A stretch of 64,000 bases of DNA from Limnohabitans sp. JirII-31 (GCF_002778315.1 NZ_NESA01000002.1:1-64000), one strand, 5' to 3'. Shown: positions 25,322 through 34,035, numbered from the stretch's first letter. Notes: a model not told the origin generated them from the sequence alone. A program made the numbers and translations.

Positions 25322-25771
25322 ATGGAATGCACCGTAAGCTGGACGGGTCAAAGTGGCACACGTTCAGGCATGGGGTTTATCGCTGAAACAGGCAGTGGTC
25401 ACGTCATTGCCATGGACGGCGCACCAGACGCAGCCAAGCCCGAAAACGGTGGCCAAAACCTGGCGCCTCGCCCCATGGAAACCGTGTTGGCTGGCACGGG
25501 TGGTTGCACCGCTTATGACGTGGTGTTGATCTTGAAGCGCGGACGCCATGATGTGCGTGGTTGCAGCGTCAAGCTCACCAGCGAACGCGCCGAGGTCGAC
25601 CCCAAGGTGTTCACCAAAATCAACATGCATTTCACGGTGACAGGCAAAGCCATACCTGCATTGGCTGTGGAGCGTGCCATTGCCATGAGCCATGACAAAT
25701 ACTGTTCGGCCAGCATCATGCTGGGCAAGACCGCAGAAATCACCACCAGCTTTGAGGTGGTGGAGGTTTGA
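25322..25771 (+). CDS. OsmC-family protein (YhfA-like)
   Basis: The 149-residue protein has the OsmC fold signatures APRPMETVLAGTGGCTAYDVV, with one redox-active Cys (about residue 60), and ERAIAMSHDKYCSASIML, with the second (about 124). OsmC/Ohr proteins reduce organic hydroperoxides through this Cys pair. The YhfA subgroup is less studied. Start at ATG 25322, preceded by AGGAG seven to eleven bases upstream, so the longer frame from 25238 is rejected. The leader contains a hairpin at 25204-25225. Confidence 0.92.
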   Translation: MECTVSWTGQSGTRSGMGFIAETGSGHVIAMDGAPDAAKPENGGQNLAPRPMETVLAGTGGCTAYDVVLILKRGRHDVRGCSVKLTSERAEVDPKVFTKINMHFTVTGKAIPALAVERAIAMSHDKYCSASIMLGKTAEITTSFEVVEV

Positions 25772-25816
25772 GCGACGGTCTTGCTCGTGTTGGCGGCCCG
25801 ACCTAAGATCAATCGC

Positions 25817-26164
25817 ATGCGCCTGACACCCGAAGCCATTCAAACCATCACCCAAGCTGCTCAAGCTCGCTGGGGCGATGGTGCTTGCGTGCGTTTGTTT
25901 GGCTCACGTTTGGACGATGCAGCCAAAGGCGGAGACATTGATTTGCACATCATCGTTCCTGCCAAGCTCGATAACCCGTTGTGGGAAAGTGCGCAATTTG
26001 CTGCTTATTTGCAGAGGCAATTAGAGGGTAGAAAAGTCGATGTCCGCCTGCTCGAATTTGGACAAGAGCAAACCTCGATTGATCGCGTGGCGCTGGCTGT
26101 GGGCGTGCTCATCTCTACGCACGCCACTCAAAGCTTGGTTGAGCGAACGCAAGCCTTGCTGTGA
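25817..26164 (+). CDS. MNT-type nucleotidyltransferase domain protein
   Basis: A 115-residue protein with the minimal nucleotidyltransferase motif: VRLFGSRLDDAAKGGDIDLHI (GSR followed by D-x-D) and a third acidic strand VDVRLLEF. Such proteins are often antitoxins of HEPN/MNT modules that adenylylate a HEPN partner. No HEPN (DUF86) gene is adjacent: osmC is upstream and coq7 is convergent, only two bases away. It is therefore an orphan. Start at ATG 25817, 45 bases after the osmC stop. Confidence 0.85.
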   Translation: MRLTPEAIQTITQAAQARWGDGACVRLFGSRLDDAAKGGDIDLHIIVPAKLDNPLWESAQFAAYLQRQLEGRKVDVRLLEFGQEQTSIDRVALAVGVLISTHATQSLVERTQALL

Positions 26165-26165
26165 G

Positions 26166-26789
26166 CTAAACCCGATGCGCCACGGTGGTCATCACCTTGG
26201 CCATCACGCGCATCAACCCTTGCACGGGGCGCGGCAACGCCGAAGCACCTGCCGACTCTGCCTCTTTGGCATGACGTGCCTCGTCGGTTTTCATTTGCGT
26301 CACGATGGCACGTGACGCCAGGTCGTGGCTGGGCAATTGGTCTAGGTGGCTTTGCAGGTGCGCTTCCACCTGACGCTCGGTTTCCACCACAAAGCCCAAG
26401 CTCACGCGGTCTCCCCCCAGCTTGCCCGCCACAAAGCCAATGCCAAAGGCGCCGGCGTACCACAACGGGTTCAGCAGGCTGGTGCGCCCGCCCAATTCGC
26501 GCAAACGTTCTTCGGTCCAGGCCAGGTGGTCAGTTTCCTCTTCGCTGGCCGCCAGTAAGTGTTGGCGCAATGCGCTGTCGCGTGTGGCCAAGGCTTGGGC
26601 GGTGTAGAGCGCCTGTGCGCAAACCTCACCCACATGGTTGACCCGCATCAACGCAGAAGCTTCTCGTTTTTCGGCCTCTGACATGGGCGGGGTGGATGTG
26701 TGCACGGATCCAGGGTTAACCCTGGCTGCGTGGTGAGAGGCGAATACGGTGCGCAAGGCACTGTCGAGAGCTGAGATCAGGGTATCCAT
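26166..26789 (-). CDS. coq7: 2-nonaprenyl-3-methyl-6-methoxy-1,4-benzoquinol hydroxylase Coq7
   Basis: The 207-residue di-iron enzyme performs the penultimate hydroxylation of ubiquinone synthesis. The iron ligands are spread over [18 protein letters not shown] (Glu), [14 protein letters not shown] (E-x-x-H), [10 protein letters not shown] and [11 protein letters not shown] (E-x-x-H), the ferritin-like four-helix pattern of Coq7. Start at ATG 26789 ([13 protein letters not shown]); an extension to 26828 is possible but less likely. It is convergent with the nucleotidyltransferase and divergent from the porin gene. Confidence 0.95.
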   Translation of the reverse strand: MDTLISALDSALRTVFASHHAARVNPGSVHTSTPPMSEAEKREASALMRVNHVGEVCAQALYTAQALATRDSALRQHLLAASEEETDHLAWTEERLRELGGRTSLLNPLWYAGAFGIGFVAGKLGGDRVSLGFVVETERQVEAHLQSHLDQLPSHDLASRAIVTQMKTDEARHAKEAESAGASALPRPVQGLMRVMAKVMTTVAHRV

Positions 26790-26808
26790 GGACAAAATCT
26801 TAAGCCAT

Positions 26809-26824
26809 GTTGCATTCATGCAAC
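26809..26824. promoter_or_regulatory. Inverted repeat in the coq7/porin intergenic region
   Basis: GTTGCAT-TC-ATGCAAC is a perfect 7-bp inverted repeat with a 2-base centre, 20 bases beyond the coq7 start and 130 bases before the porin start. It is in the 164-base gap between divergent genes and is a candidate operator for either. The regulator is unknown. Confidence 0.45.
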
Positions 26825-26953
26825 GCAATAGCCCTATTTTTCATGCTTGTCATAGCTTGGCCCTTGGGTCTCTGGTTCAATAGCTCCAACTTCCAGAAAT
26901 GGTGGTTGTCCCGGTTAGCCGGAGACCTTGTTCAAACCTTGGAGAACCTTGAA

Positions 26954-28180
26954 ATGAAAAAAACCCTCGTTGCATTGGCTGCATTGGCTGCCACCGCTTC
27001 TTTCGCGCAATCTTTCGTGACCCTGTCTGGCCGCGCCAGCATGGACGTGTCTACCTTCGAAACCACTGGTTCGACAACTGCCACTAACGACTTCAACCGT
27101 AAGGTTCGTGTTGCTGACACCTCGTCACGCATCACCTTTGCTGCTCAGGAAGACCTGGGCGCTGGTACACGCGCTGGTGTGTATTGCGAAACTGGTATCA
27201 ACATCGACACCGCCAACGCCAGCGGCCAAGCCAACACTGCCAACGCCAACACCTCTGAGTGGTGCTCGCGCGAAGGCCGTTTGTACTATGGCAACAACCT
27301 GGCTGAAATCCGCTTGGGCCGCCAAAACGTGTGGTGGACCCAAGGCGCTCTGAACCAAGTGGGTTCACGTCACATGGGCTCTGACACTTTCACCAACCTG
27401 CAAAACGGTGGTGTGGGCGTGTACGGCGTTCGCGTTGAAAACACCGCTTTGGTGAACTTCGGTGGTGACGCAGGTGCATTCGCTGGTTCGCAAGTGTATG
27501 CAGGCCGCATGGGTGGCTCAACTGGCGAAGGCGCAGCTGCTTCCGCTACACAAATCAGCAACGGTCAATTCGCTGGTGGTAAGTTGGTGTACACGGCTGG
27601 TCAAATCATTGGCATGTTGGACTACCAAACTTCGCACAACTCACCAACCGCTACAGCTGCAACCGGCTTCACTGGTGGCGCAAACAGCTTTGACCGTACT
27701 GCAACCAAACTCGGTTTGGGTTACAAATACGCAGGTGCAGCTAGCTCCAGCATCGTGTCTGCTCAAATGTGGAACAAGAAGCGCACTGACTTGACTTCAG
27801 CATCCGCATCTTTGGTTTTGCCAGGTAACTCTGGCTTGACCAACACCACCAACACTGGTTCGGGTAAAGATTCTGGCTACGGTTTCGTGGTTGAGCACGA
27901 CTTGGGCGCCAACCGCATGGTGGTGGCACAGTGGGGCAAAGCCAACAACCTGAAAGACAGCACTGGTGCTGAAGTTGCTAACACGGGCGCTACTGCTTAC
28001 ACCATCGGCTTCCGTCAAGCCCTGTCTAAGCGCACCCATGTGTACACCGCTTACCACACCATCAAGAACGACTCTGCTATCAACTACAACATGAGCGGCG
28101 GTAACTACTCTTCCGCTAACTTGGTTGGTAACGGCGCACAAATCAAGATGTTGGCTGTGGGCATGCAACACGACTTCTAA
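26954..28180 (+). CDS. General diffusion porin (Gram-negative, betaproteobacterial type)
   Basis: The 408-residue precursor begins MKKTLVALAALAATASFA with signal-peptidase cleavage before QSFVTLSGRASMD. The mature part is a run of amphipathic strands with family motifs (FNRKVRVADTSSRITFAAQEDLGAGTRAGVYCETG, EIRLGRQNVWW) and ends with the obligatory C-terminal Phe (MQHDF) used by the BAM machinery. Two cysteines (in VYCETG and EWCSREG) may form a loop disulfide. The start at 26954 has GGAG 13 bases upstream. Codon usage looks optimised, with regular GCT/GGT codons, consistent with high expression. A strong terminator follows. Confidence 0.94.
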   Translation: MKKTLVALAALAATASFAQSFVTLSGRASMDVSTFETTGSTTATNDFNRKVRVADTSSRITFAAQEDLGAGTRAGVYCETGINIDTANASGQANTANANTSEWCSREGRLYYGNNLAEIRLGRQNVWWTQGALNQVGSRHMGSDTFTNLQNGGVGVYGVRVENTALVNFGGDAGAFAGSQVYAGRMGGSTGEGAAASATQISNGQFAGGKLVYTAGQIIGMLDYQTSHNSPTATAATGFTGGANSFDRTATKLGLGYKYAGAASSSIVSAQMWNKKRTDLTSASASLVLPGNSGLTNTTNTGSGKDSGYGFVVEHDLGANRMVVAQWGKANNLKDSTGAEVANTGATAYTIGFRQALSKRTHVYTAYHTIKNDSAINYNMSGGNYSSANLVGNGAQIKMLAVGMQHDF

Positions 28181-28222
28181 TCCCTACGCTGGCGCAAGTC
28201 AGCGAAGGATTTGAAAAGTCTC

Positions 28223-28256
28223 AAACCCCGTCACTCGCAAGAGTGGCGGGGTTTTT
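28223..28256 (+). terminator. Intrinsic terminator after the porin gene
   Basis: A GC-rich stem (AACCCCGTCACTC against GAGTGGCGGGGTT, one mismatch) around the tetraloop GCAA is followed by a run of five T. It lies 43 bases after the porin stop and should end that highly expressed transcript. Confidence 0.9.
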
Positions 28257-28274
28257 ACATGTGGGTGGTTAAAC

Positions 28275-28991
28275 TTGCAAGCTTATGTGGATGTCTATTT
28301 CAACCCCGACGCTGTGACTGCTAACGCCTCTTTTGCACACGTGTTGGCCGAGCGCCATTCGGTTCGTGGCTATCTTGAAAAACCTGTTTCTGAGGATGTG
28401 CTGCGTGAGGTGGTGGCGTTGTCTCGCCTAGCACCCAGCGGGGCCAATTTGCAGCCAGGCACTTTCATTGCGGTGCAAGGCGAGGTGCGCCGAGCCTTGA
28501 GTGCCGATTTGCTGCAAGCCTGGCGCAACCAGCAGCAAGAGGCAGAAGACTACAGCTACTTTCCTAGCCCCATGCCCCTGACATTGAAGCGTCGCCAAAT
28601 TGCATCGGCCAAGGCTTTGTATGACGCCTTGGGTATTGCGCGTGAGGACCGCGCTGGGCGGGATGCGCAGTTTGAACGCAATTTCACCTTCTTTGATGCA
28701 CCTGTGGCACTGGTGGTGACCATTGCCCATGACTTGGGCCGTGGCTGTTACATGGATTTGGGCATGGCCTTGTATGGCCTGATGTTGGCGGCGCAATCCA
28801 AAGGCCTGTCCACCTGTGCCATTGGTGCCATGGCCTCTTACCCCAGCCTGATTCGTCGGCATTTGTCGCTGGACGAGACGTCCAAAATTGTGTGCGGTGT
28901 GGCCATGGGCTATGCAGACCCCGATGCAGCGGTGAACCAAACCCGAACTTCACGGGTCCCGCTCAACGACTATTTCAAGACCGTAGGCTAA
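28275..28991 (+). CDS. Nitroreductase-family FMN protein
   Basis: The 238-residue protein has the nitroreductase FMN-binding start VLAERHSVRGYLEKPVSEDVL, the SRLAPSGANLQPG segment, and a C-terminal half with YMDLGMALYGLMLAAQSKGLSTCAIGAMA. It should be a homodimeric NAD(P)H-dependent FMN reductase acting on nitro-aromatics or quinones; the physiological substrate is unknown. The TTG at 28275 has GGTGG seven bases upstream. A GTG at 28287 is an alternative start. It is convergent with the thiolase gene (three bases between stops). Confidence 0.9.
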   Translation: MQAYVDVYFNPDAVTANASFAHVLAERHSVRGYLEKPVSEDVLREVVALSRLAPSGANLQPGTFIAVQGEVRRALSADLLQAWRNQQQEAEDYSYFPSPMPLTLKRRQIASAKALYDALGIAREDRAGRDAQFERNFTFFDAPVALVVTIAHDLGRGCYMDLGMALYGLMLAAQSKGLSTCAIGAMASYPSLIRRHLSLDETSKIVCGVAMGYADPDAAVNQTRTSRVPLNDYFKTVG

Positions 28992-28994
28992 AGG

Positions 28995-30176
28995 CTAGAG
29001 CCGTTCTACAACGGCTGCTGCACCAATGCCGCCAGCGCCTGCCACTGCCACCAACCCTTGCCCACCCGCTGGCGCATCCAGCGCCAAATTGGCCAGCAAT
29101 TGCACCAGCGCAATGGCACCGGATGCCCCAATGGGGTGACCACGGGCCAAGCCACCACCGCGTGGGTTGATGCGCTGTGGGTCTAGGCCGAGGGCGCGAC
29201 AAAAGCTGAGTCCCTGAACGGCAAAGGCGTCGTGCAGCTCGACGGCAGACAAGGCCTCACATGAAGGTATTCCCGCACGTTGCAAGGCTTCTGCTGCTGC
29301 ATGCTGCGCTGCCAGCAAGGGGGTGTCTGGCGTGCCGCCGACAGATGCGCTGCTGATCCACGCTGCGGCCGGCTGAAGGCCTAACTGGCCACAAGCTTGT
29401 GCGCTGACCAGCACCACAAAAGCCGCCCCATCGGCTTTGGCTGAAATGCCCAAGCGGCTGATGCTGCAATCTGACGCGATGCCCACAAGTGTTAAAGCAT
29501 CCAAAGCATCGGTTTGTGCGGCTATGGGCATGCGTGCCGCGCGCGTGGCATTGATGGTTCTGGGGTACAGGTCGTGGCGCACGCCTGCAACCGCCACGAT
29601 GTCATGCGCCAATTCCGCTTGGTGTGCCACTGCGCGTTGGTGGCTCAGCACGGCATAGGCGTCTTGTTGCTCACGTGTGTTGCCGTGTTGTGCGGCATAA
29701 CGGGCGGCAGACAACAACAGATCGGGGTCGTGTGCAGGGTCGGGGGCAAAGGGCGGGCGCTCATAAGGCACGGGGGCTTCGCCGGGCTGGATCGGGCGGG
29801 TGAAGCGCATCGGCGAGCGACTCCAAGCCTCCACACCACCCGCGACGACGACATGTGCCTGACCCGACGCAATGAGTGCTGCGCCCATGCTCACTGCGTC
29901 CAGGCCCGAGCAGCATTGGGTGTCCACGCTCAAGGCCGCGCAACGCTCAGGCAAGCTGGCCGCCAAAGCCACCATGCGGGCCGGGTTGCCGCCTGCACCC
30001 AGCGCGTTGCCCACCAGCACCGCATCCACCGCCTGAGGGCGGATGCCTGCGCGCGCCAGCATGGCTTGCACCACGGGTGCAGCCATCTCATGCGCATGCA
30101 ACAAGCCGAAGGCGCCGCCGTGTGGCACCACCGCGCTGCGGGCCCATGCCGCGATCAAGACAGTGGGTGCAGACAT
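28995..30176 (-). CDS. Thiolase-like enzyme, C-terminal catalytic Cys replaced
   Basis: The 393-residue protein has the thiolase fold: nucleophile loop DTQCCSGLDAVSMGAA (Cys89), ELHDAFAVQ (His315, like the HDxF motif of SCP2 thiolases), and GGGLARGHPIGASGA (His347). The usual last motif C-x-G-G-G-x-G reads VAVAGAGGIGAAA, so the second catalytic cysteine is Ala (about residue 379). It may condense or cleave acyl thioesters by altered chemistry. Start at ATG 30176, overlapping the end of the acyl-CoA ligase gene by 22 bases. It is the last gene of the bioM-bioN-bioY-ligase-thiolase operon, resembling yhfS next to bioY in Bacillus. Confidence 0.88.
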   Translation of the reverse strand: MSAPTVLIAAWARSAVVPHGGAFGLLHAHEMAAPVVQAMLARAGIRPQAVDAVLVGNALGAGGNPARMVALAASLPERCAALSVDTQCCSGLDAVSMGAALIASGQAHVVVAGGVEAWSRSPMRFTRPIQPGEAPVPYERPPFAPDPAHDPDLLLSAARYAAQHGNTREQQDAYAVLSHQRAVAHQAELAHDIVAVAGVRHDLYPRTINATRAARMPIAAQTDALDALTLVGIASDCSISRLGISAKADGAAFVVLVSAQACGQLGLQPAAAWISSASVGGTPDTPLLAAQHAAAEALQRAGIPSCEALSAVELHDAFAVQGLSFCRALGLDPQRINPRGGGLARGHPIGASGAIALVQLLANLALDAPAGGQGLVAVAGAGGIGAAAVVERL

Positions 30177-31594
30177 GGTGACGTGGTGCCCTCGGAAGAG
30201 TTCAGGTGTTGGCTCAACATGAGCCCCAGGGCGTGGTGGTCGGTTTTGCCGCTGGCCGTGAATGGCCATGTGTCGCAAATGAAATAACTCCGGGGCACTT
30301 TGTAGTTCTCTAGCTGCGTTCGGCACCAATTGGCCAATGCAAATGCCGACAGCACGCCCTCGGTCGTGGTGCCGGGTGTGACGTGCAAGATGGCCACCAC
30401 TTGCTGTCCGCGTAGCGGGTCAGGCACCCCGTGCACGGACGCTTGGTCGATGGCGTCACAGCGGGTGAGCACCGCTTCGACTTCTTCTGGAAAAAGATTT
30501 TTGCCCTGGGTCACCACCATGCGGTTTTCGCGTCCGACCAGGCAAAGATAACCCTGTGGGTCGATGTACCCCATGTCACGCACTGACAACCAGTCGCCAT
30601 CACGCAGCGCGGCCGTGGCGTCTTGCTGGCCGCCAACATAGTCCATGAACAACATGGGGCTGCGTACAAAAATTAGTCCAGCCTCTTGTCCGGGTTGACG
30701 ACGTATGTCTAACTCAACACCTGCGAAGGGACGTCCTACAGCATTGGCGGGAGCTGCCTCATCGGCATTCATCCAGGCCATGAAGCTGGTCTCTGAGGCA
30801 CCGTAAAACTCCACGATCTGCGCGTCAGGAAACAAGGCTTTGAGTTCAGGGGTGCGGTCACGCATCCAGCGTGCACCGCTGATCAAAATCAAGGCCACAT
30901 CCGCTATGGGCGCTAAGCTGCGGCGTGCAGCCAGCTCCAGCATCATCACCAACTGGCTGGGCACGGCCACCAGGCAGGGGGTGCGTCCTTGGCGCAGGGT
31001 GTCTAGTGCGCGTGCTGCCGAAAACCGGTCTTGCACCACCACGCCCGCGCCGGTCCAAAGCCCCAGCAACATACCGAATAGAAACAAGGAGTGAGAGGCG
31101 CGACCCGGCGCCAAAACGCGGGTCTGCGCAGCGGCTGCGAAGGTGTCAACACAGACCTTGAAGCTCTCGGTCCATGACCGATGGTGTCGCTGAAAGCCTT
31201 TTGGGATGCCCGTGCTGCCTGAGGTGAACCCAATGTAGAAGGGCGATTCGGGTTGAGGCAATCCACTGTCAAAGGGCTGGTGGGGGAACGATTGGTGCAC
31301 GGCTTCGCGTGTGCCTGCGGTCCAGTCTGGATCACAGACTGCGGCGCATCTGCCGCTGCTGACAATGCCCAAGAAGTCCACCACCTGATGTAGCGTGGAC
31401 AAGCGGTCGTTGACAAACACCGTGGCAGGTGCCTGCGCTTGGCTCAGGGCGTGTGCAGCTTGTGTAACCGCGTGGTGCAGTTGCGCAAACGTGAGAGAGA
31501 TGGTGCCGTCTTCAATGGCGATGGCATCGCCGCGCAAGCGGGCCCAATGCGCCAAAGGGGCATGCACCCCGTCTTGCGCGAGCACAGAATGCAT
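30155..31594 (-). CDS. AMP-forming acyl-CoA synthetase (YhfT-like)
   Basis: The 479-residue protein is an ANL-superfamily ligase: FTSGSTGIPKGFQ (A3 phosphate loop, about 141-153), EFYGASETSFMAW (A5), DGDWLSVRDMGYIDPQGYLCLVGRENRMV (A7-A8) and the last-domain Lys in TASGKTDHH (A10). It should activate a carboxylate to an acyl-CoA through an acyl-AMP. Gene order after bioY suggests a biotin-related acid such as pimelate, or a fatty acid. The ATG at 31594 shares a base with the bioY stop (TGATG), so translation is probably coupled. It ends inside the start of the thiolase gene. Confidence 0.88.
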   Translation of the reverse strand: MHSVLAQDGVHAPLAHWARLRGDAIAIEDGTISLTFAQLHHAVTQAAHALSQAQAPATVFVNDRLSTLHQVVDFLGIVSSGRCAAVCDPDWTAGTREAVHQSFPHQPFDSGLPQPESPFYIGFTSGSTGIPKGFQRHHRSWTESFKVCVDTFAAAAQTRVLAPGRASHSLFLFGMLLGLWTGAGVVVQDRFSAARALDTLRQGRTPCLVAVPSQLVMMLELAARRSLAPIADVALILISGARWMRDRTPELKALFPDAQIVEFYGASETSFMAWMNADEAAPANAVGRPFAGVELDIRRQPGQEAGLIFVRSPMLFMDYVGGQQDATAALRDGDWLSVRDMGYIDPQGYLCLVGRENRMVVTQGKNLFPEEVEAVLTRCDAIDQASVHGVPDPLRGQQVVAILHVTPGTTTEGVLSAFALANWCRTQLENYKVPRSYFICDTWPFTASGKTDHHALGLMLSQHLNSSEGTTSPCLHPLS

Positions 31595-32163
31595 CACACA
31601 GCGCGTCCGCCAAAGCGCCAATCTGGCATGCCACGTGCCACGGTGTGCACGACCATGGCGCACATACCGCACTTGATGAGGTCACCGGGCACAAACGCCA
31701 ATGTGCCGAGGAAGGCTTGCGACACATTGAGGTTAGCCAGGTAAACCAAGCCCACCACCCCGCAAGCGTGGACCACCAGCAAACCACCCAGGGCCGAGGC
31801 GATGAAGGCGCTGATGGCAGCACGTTGTGGTGAGTGTGTGGGCAGCAAGGCCATGAGCCCGCCAGTGACGAGTGCGCCCAAGGGCCAACCGATCAAGTAG
31901 CCGCTGGAGGGCGCGAAAAATACGCCCAAACCGCCCCGCCCGCCAGACAGCAAAGGCAAGCCCAAGGCCACCGCAAACAAAAACAACATCAGGGCTTGAA
32001 AGCCCCGTTTGGGCCCAAGCATGCAGCCAGCCAACATCACACCCAAGGTTTGCAGCGTGATGGGCACGCCCAGAGGCAAATCAATTTTGGGGATCAGCCC
32101 CAAGACAGCCAACAAGGCGGCAAACAAAGCAATGAGGGGCGTGGCACGTAGCGAGGTGTTCAT
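31594..32163 (-). CDS. bioY: Biotin ECF transporter S component BioY
   Basis: The 189-residue membrane protein has about six hydrophobic segments and the BioY signature SSGYLIGWPLGALVTGGLM, with LGVPITLQTLGVMLAGCMLGPKRGFQAL at the N-terminal side. BioY binds biotin with high affinity. With BioN and BioM upstream in the same operon it forms the complete ECF-type importer. Start at ATG 32163, 45 bases after the bioN stop. Its stop overlaps the ligase start. Confidence 0.95.
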   Translation of the reverse strand: MNTSLRATPLIALFAALLAVLGLIPKIDLPLGVPITLQTLGVMLAGCMLGPKRGFQALMLFLFAVALGLPLLSGGRGGLGVFFAPSSGYLIGWPLGALVTGGLMALLPTHSPQRAAISAFIASALGGLLVVHACGVVGLVYLANLNVSQAFLGTLAFVPGDLIKCGMCAMVVHTVARGMPDWRFGGRAV

Positions 32164-32208
32164 GGCAAATCAAATCAATTCAATGGGGGCAACAAGATGC
32201 AAAAGCAG

Positions 32209-32802
32209 TCACTTGCCTAGCCGAAGTTCAAGTGTATCTGCCACCCTTTTGGCCGACACCAGCATTTGCATGGTCAGTGGCGCCAGCAAACGTAAACCAC
32301 CTGGCTGCCCGGTTCGCACACGGTGGGCATCGTCCAAGCGTTTCCACAGCACAAAGAAGTGTTCCACGAAGCGCAGCATGAGCGCCAGTTGCAGGGCTAT
32401 ACGATCCACGCGGACACCGAAGCGCGTCAGCGGTGACAACAAACGCTCGAACACATCCAGCAAGTCGCTGTAGCGTGTGGTCAGGGTCAGTGCGACGCCC
32501 ATCAAGGCCGTGCTCAACAGACGCAACGCACTCGACACACCCAGCATGGGCTGTTGCATGAAGGCGTGAAAAGCGACGATCAACAAGCTCGCCACCACGA
32601 TGGACGTGAGTAACTTGCGCGCAGCCAAGGTGGCGCGTCCCAAAGACGCGAACACCGACACACAGATCACTGCGCTGAACAGCAGCAGATCAACCCGGTG
32701 GGTAAGAAACAGCCCTGCGCTTAGCAACGCCAGCACCAGCAGCTTCACGCCAGCACGCACGTTGTGCAGCCAGGTGTGGTGTTCGCTGTAGAGGCTTCCC
32801 AT
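32209..32802 (-). CDS. bioN: ECF transporter transmembrane component BioN (EcfT)
   Basis: The 197-residue protein has five or so membrane helices (about 17-35, 38-55, 63-82, 90-110) and the EcfT coupling helices near the C-terminus (FVEHFFVLWKRLDDAHRVRTGQPGG). It should bridge the ATPase BioM and the S component BioY. It ends 45 bases before bioY and begins four bases after the bioM stop, a tight operon. Confidence 0.93.
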   Translation of the reverse strand: MGSLYSEHHTWLHNVRAGVKLLVLALLSAGLFLTHRVDLLLFSAVICVSVFASLGRATLAARKLLTSIVVASLLIVAFHAFMQQPMLGVSSALRLLSTALMGVALTLTTRYSDLLDVFERLLSPLTRFGVRVDRIALQLALMLRFVEHFFVLWKRLDDAHRVRTGQPGGLRLLAPLTMQMLVSAKRVADTLELRLGK

Positions 32803-32805
32803 GGT

Positions 32806-33534
32806 TTAGGCCGCGTTCAGGCTGCGGGCCGCCACATCTGCTTCATAGGCTGCGCATACTTCGTGGCCGGGGCCATCGCAACGCACAGCCCCAAGGTCCA
32901 GCCAAATCACGCGCTCAAAGTGGCGGATGTGGCGCAGCACATGGGTGGAGACGATCACTTGTTGGGGGGCTTTTGCAATTTCGTGGTCCAGACGCGCTTG
33001 GCCTGGCAGATCGAGGCTGGAAAACGGCTCATCCAGTAGCAGCAGATCATGTGAGGCAATCAACAAAGCCAACCAACACACATGCTGGCGCTGCCCTTGG
33101 CTCAAGCTGCCAATGGCACGCTCTGCCCAAGCCCCTAAGCCGCGCGCCTTCAGCCACTCACGGGCGTGTGCACGGGCTGCCTGACGTGTCAGGCCTGAGG
33201 CTTGCAAACTCAAGCCCAACTCTTCTTCCACGGTGGGGAAAATGATTTGTTCGTCGGGGTTTTGAAACATCATGCCCACCGACGATGGGCTGCCCAGTTG
33301 CACGCGTCCGCCTTGCGCTTGCTCCAAGCCACAGATGAGTCGAAACAGGCTGCTTTTGCCCGCGCCGTTGTCACCAATCAAGCCAATGCGGGGCTCATGC
33401 AAGTGCAGAGTCAACCCATCAAAAACCTGGGTTCGACCACGCACCAACCTCACGTTGTCTAACACCACGCCCGAGTCATTGACTCTGGCAACATGAGGTT
33501 CTGGCGTTTGTGACGAGGGCGCGGTGTTGGACAT
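32806..33534 (-). CDS. bioM: ECF transporter ATPase BioM
   Basis: The 242-residue ATPase has Walker A GDNGAGKSSL, the Q-loop MMFQNPDEQIIFPT (the NPDEQ motif is typical of ECF ATPases), the signature LSQGQRQHV and Walker B LLLLDEPFSSLD. An N-terminal extension of about 30 residues precedes the first strand. Only one ATPase gene is present, as in other proteobacterial BioMNY systems, where BioM forms a homodimer. It is the first gene of the operon and lies nine bases downstream of the marR stop. Confidence 0.94.
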   Translation of the reverse strand: MSNTAPSSQTPEPHVARVNDSGVVLDNVRLVRGRTQVFDGLTLHLHEPRIGLIGDNGAGKSSLFRLICGLEQAQGGRVQLGSPSSVGMMFQNPDEQIIFPTVEEELGLSLQASGLTRQAARAHAREWLKARGLGAWAERAIGSLSQGQRQHVCWLALLIASHDLLLLDEPFSSLDLPGQARLDHEIAKAPQQVIVSTHVLRHIRHFERVIWLDLGAVRCDGPGHEVCAAYEADVAARSLNAA

Positions 33535-33543
33535 GGTGCGGGC

Positions 33544-34035
33544 TCAGCCGTGGTCGTCTTGCGCCAAATTGTTCAAGATGGCCAGCAGCACGCGACGTGT
33601 GGTAACCACATCTTGGGCGCTGATGCCTTGAATGCTGACGCGGTTGCTCTCTTCTGCCAACGGCACCAATTTTTTCTTCAGCGCCTTGCCTTTGGGTGTG
33701 AGGTAGACGTACATGTTCTTTTTGTTGTCAGGCAGTTGACGCCGCTCGATATAGCCCAGGCCTTCCATCGTCTTCATGGCAGAGAACGTCGTGGGCTCCA
33801 TCACGCCGGCACGCTCGCTGAGCTCACGCTGCGTCAAGCCATCGCCGTCCCACAGGATGCGTAAAAAAGTCCAATGGCCAAAGGGCACATTGTGTTGGGC
33901 TAATCGCACCTGCAAGGCACGCGCGTATGCGCGTCCTGCATCGCGCACCAAGTGTGCCAAACGGTCGTTGGGTACAGCTTCTTGCCAGTGACGCAAGATG
34001 TGGTGGGTGTTGTCTGCGGGCTTCTTCATGGTCAT
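33544..34035 (-). CDS. MarR-family transcriptional regulator
   Basis: The 163-residue protein has the MarR winged helix: LTQRELSERAGVMEPTTFSAMKTMEGLGYIERRQLPDNKKNMYVYLTPKGKALKKKL. The start at 34035 overlaps the stop of the dihydrodiol dehydrogenase gene (ATGA), so it is translated as part of the pht4-pht2 transcript. A second Met (34029) is possible. It most likely controls the phthalate genes through the inverted repeat at 36230-36256. It lies only nine bases before bioM, so readthrough could also link the biotin operon. Confidence 0.9.
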   Translation of the reverse strand: MTMKKPADNTHHILRHWQEAVPNDRLAHLVRDAGRAYARALQVRLAQHNVPFGHWTFLRILWDGDGLTQRELSERAGVMEPTTFSAMKTMEGLGYIERRQLPDNKKNMYVYLTPKGKALKKKLVPLAEESNRVSIQGISAQDVVTTRRVLLAILNNLAQDDHG

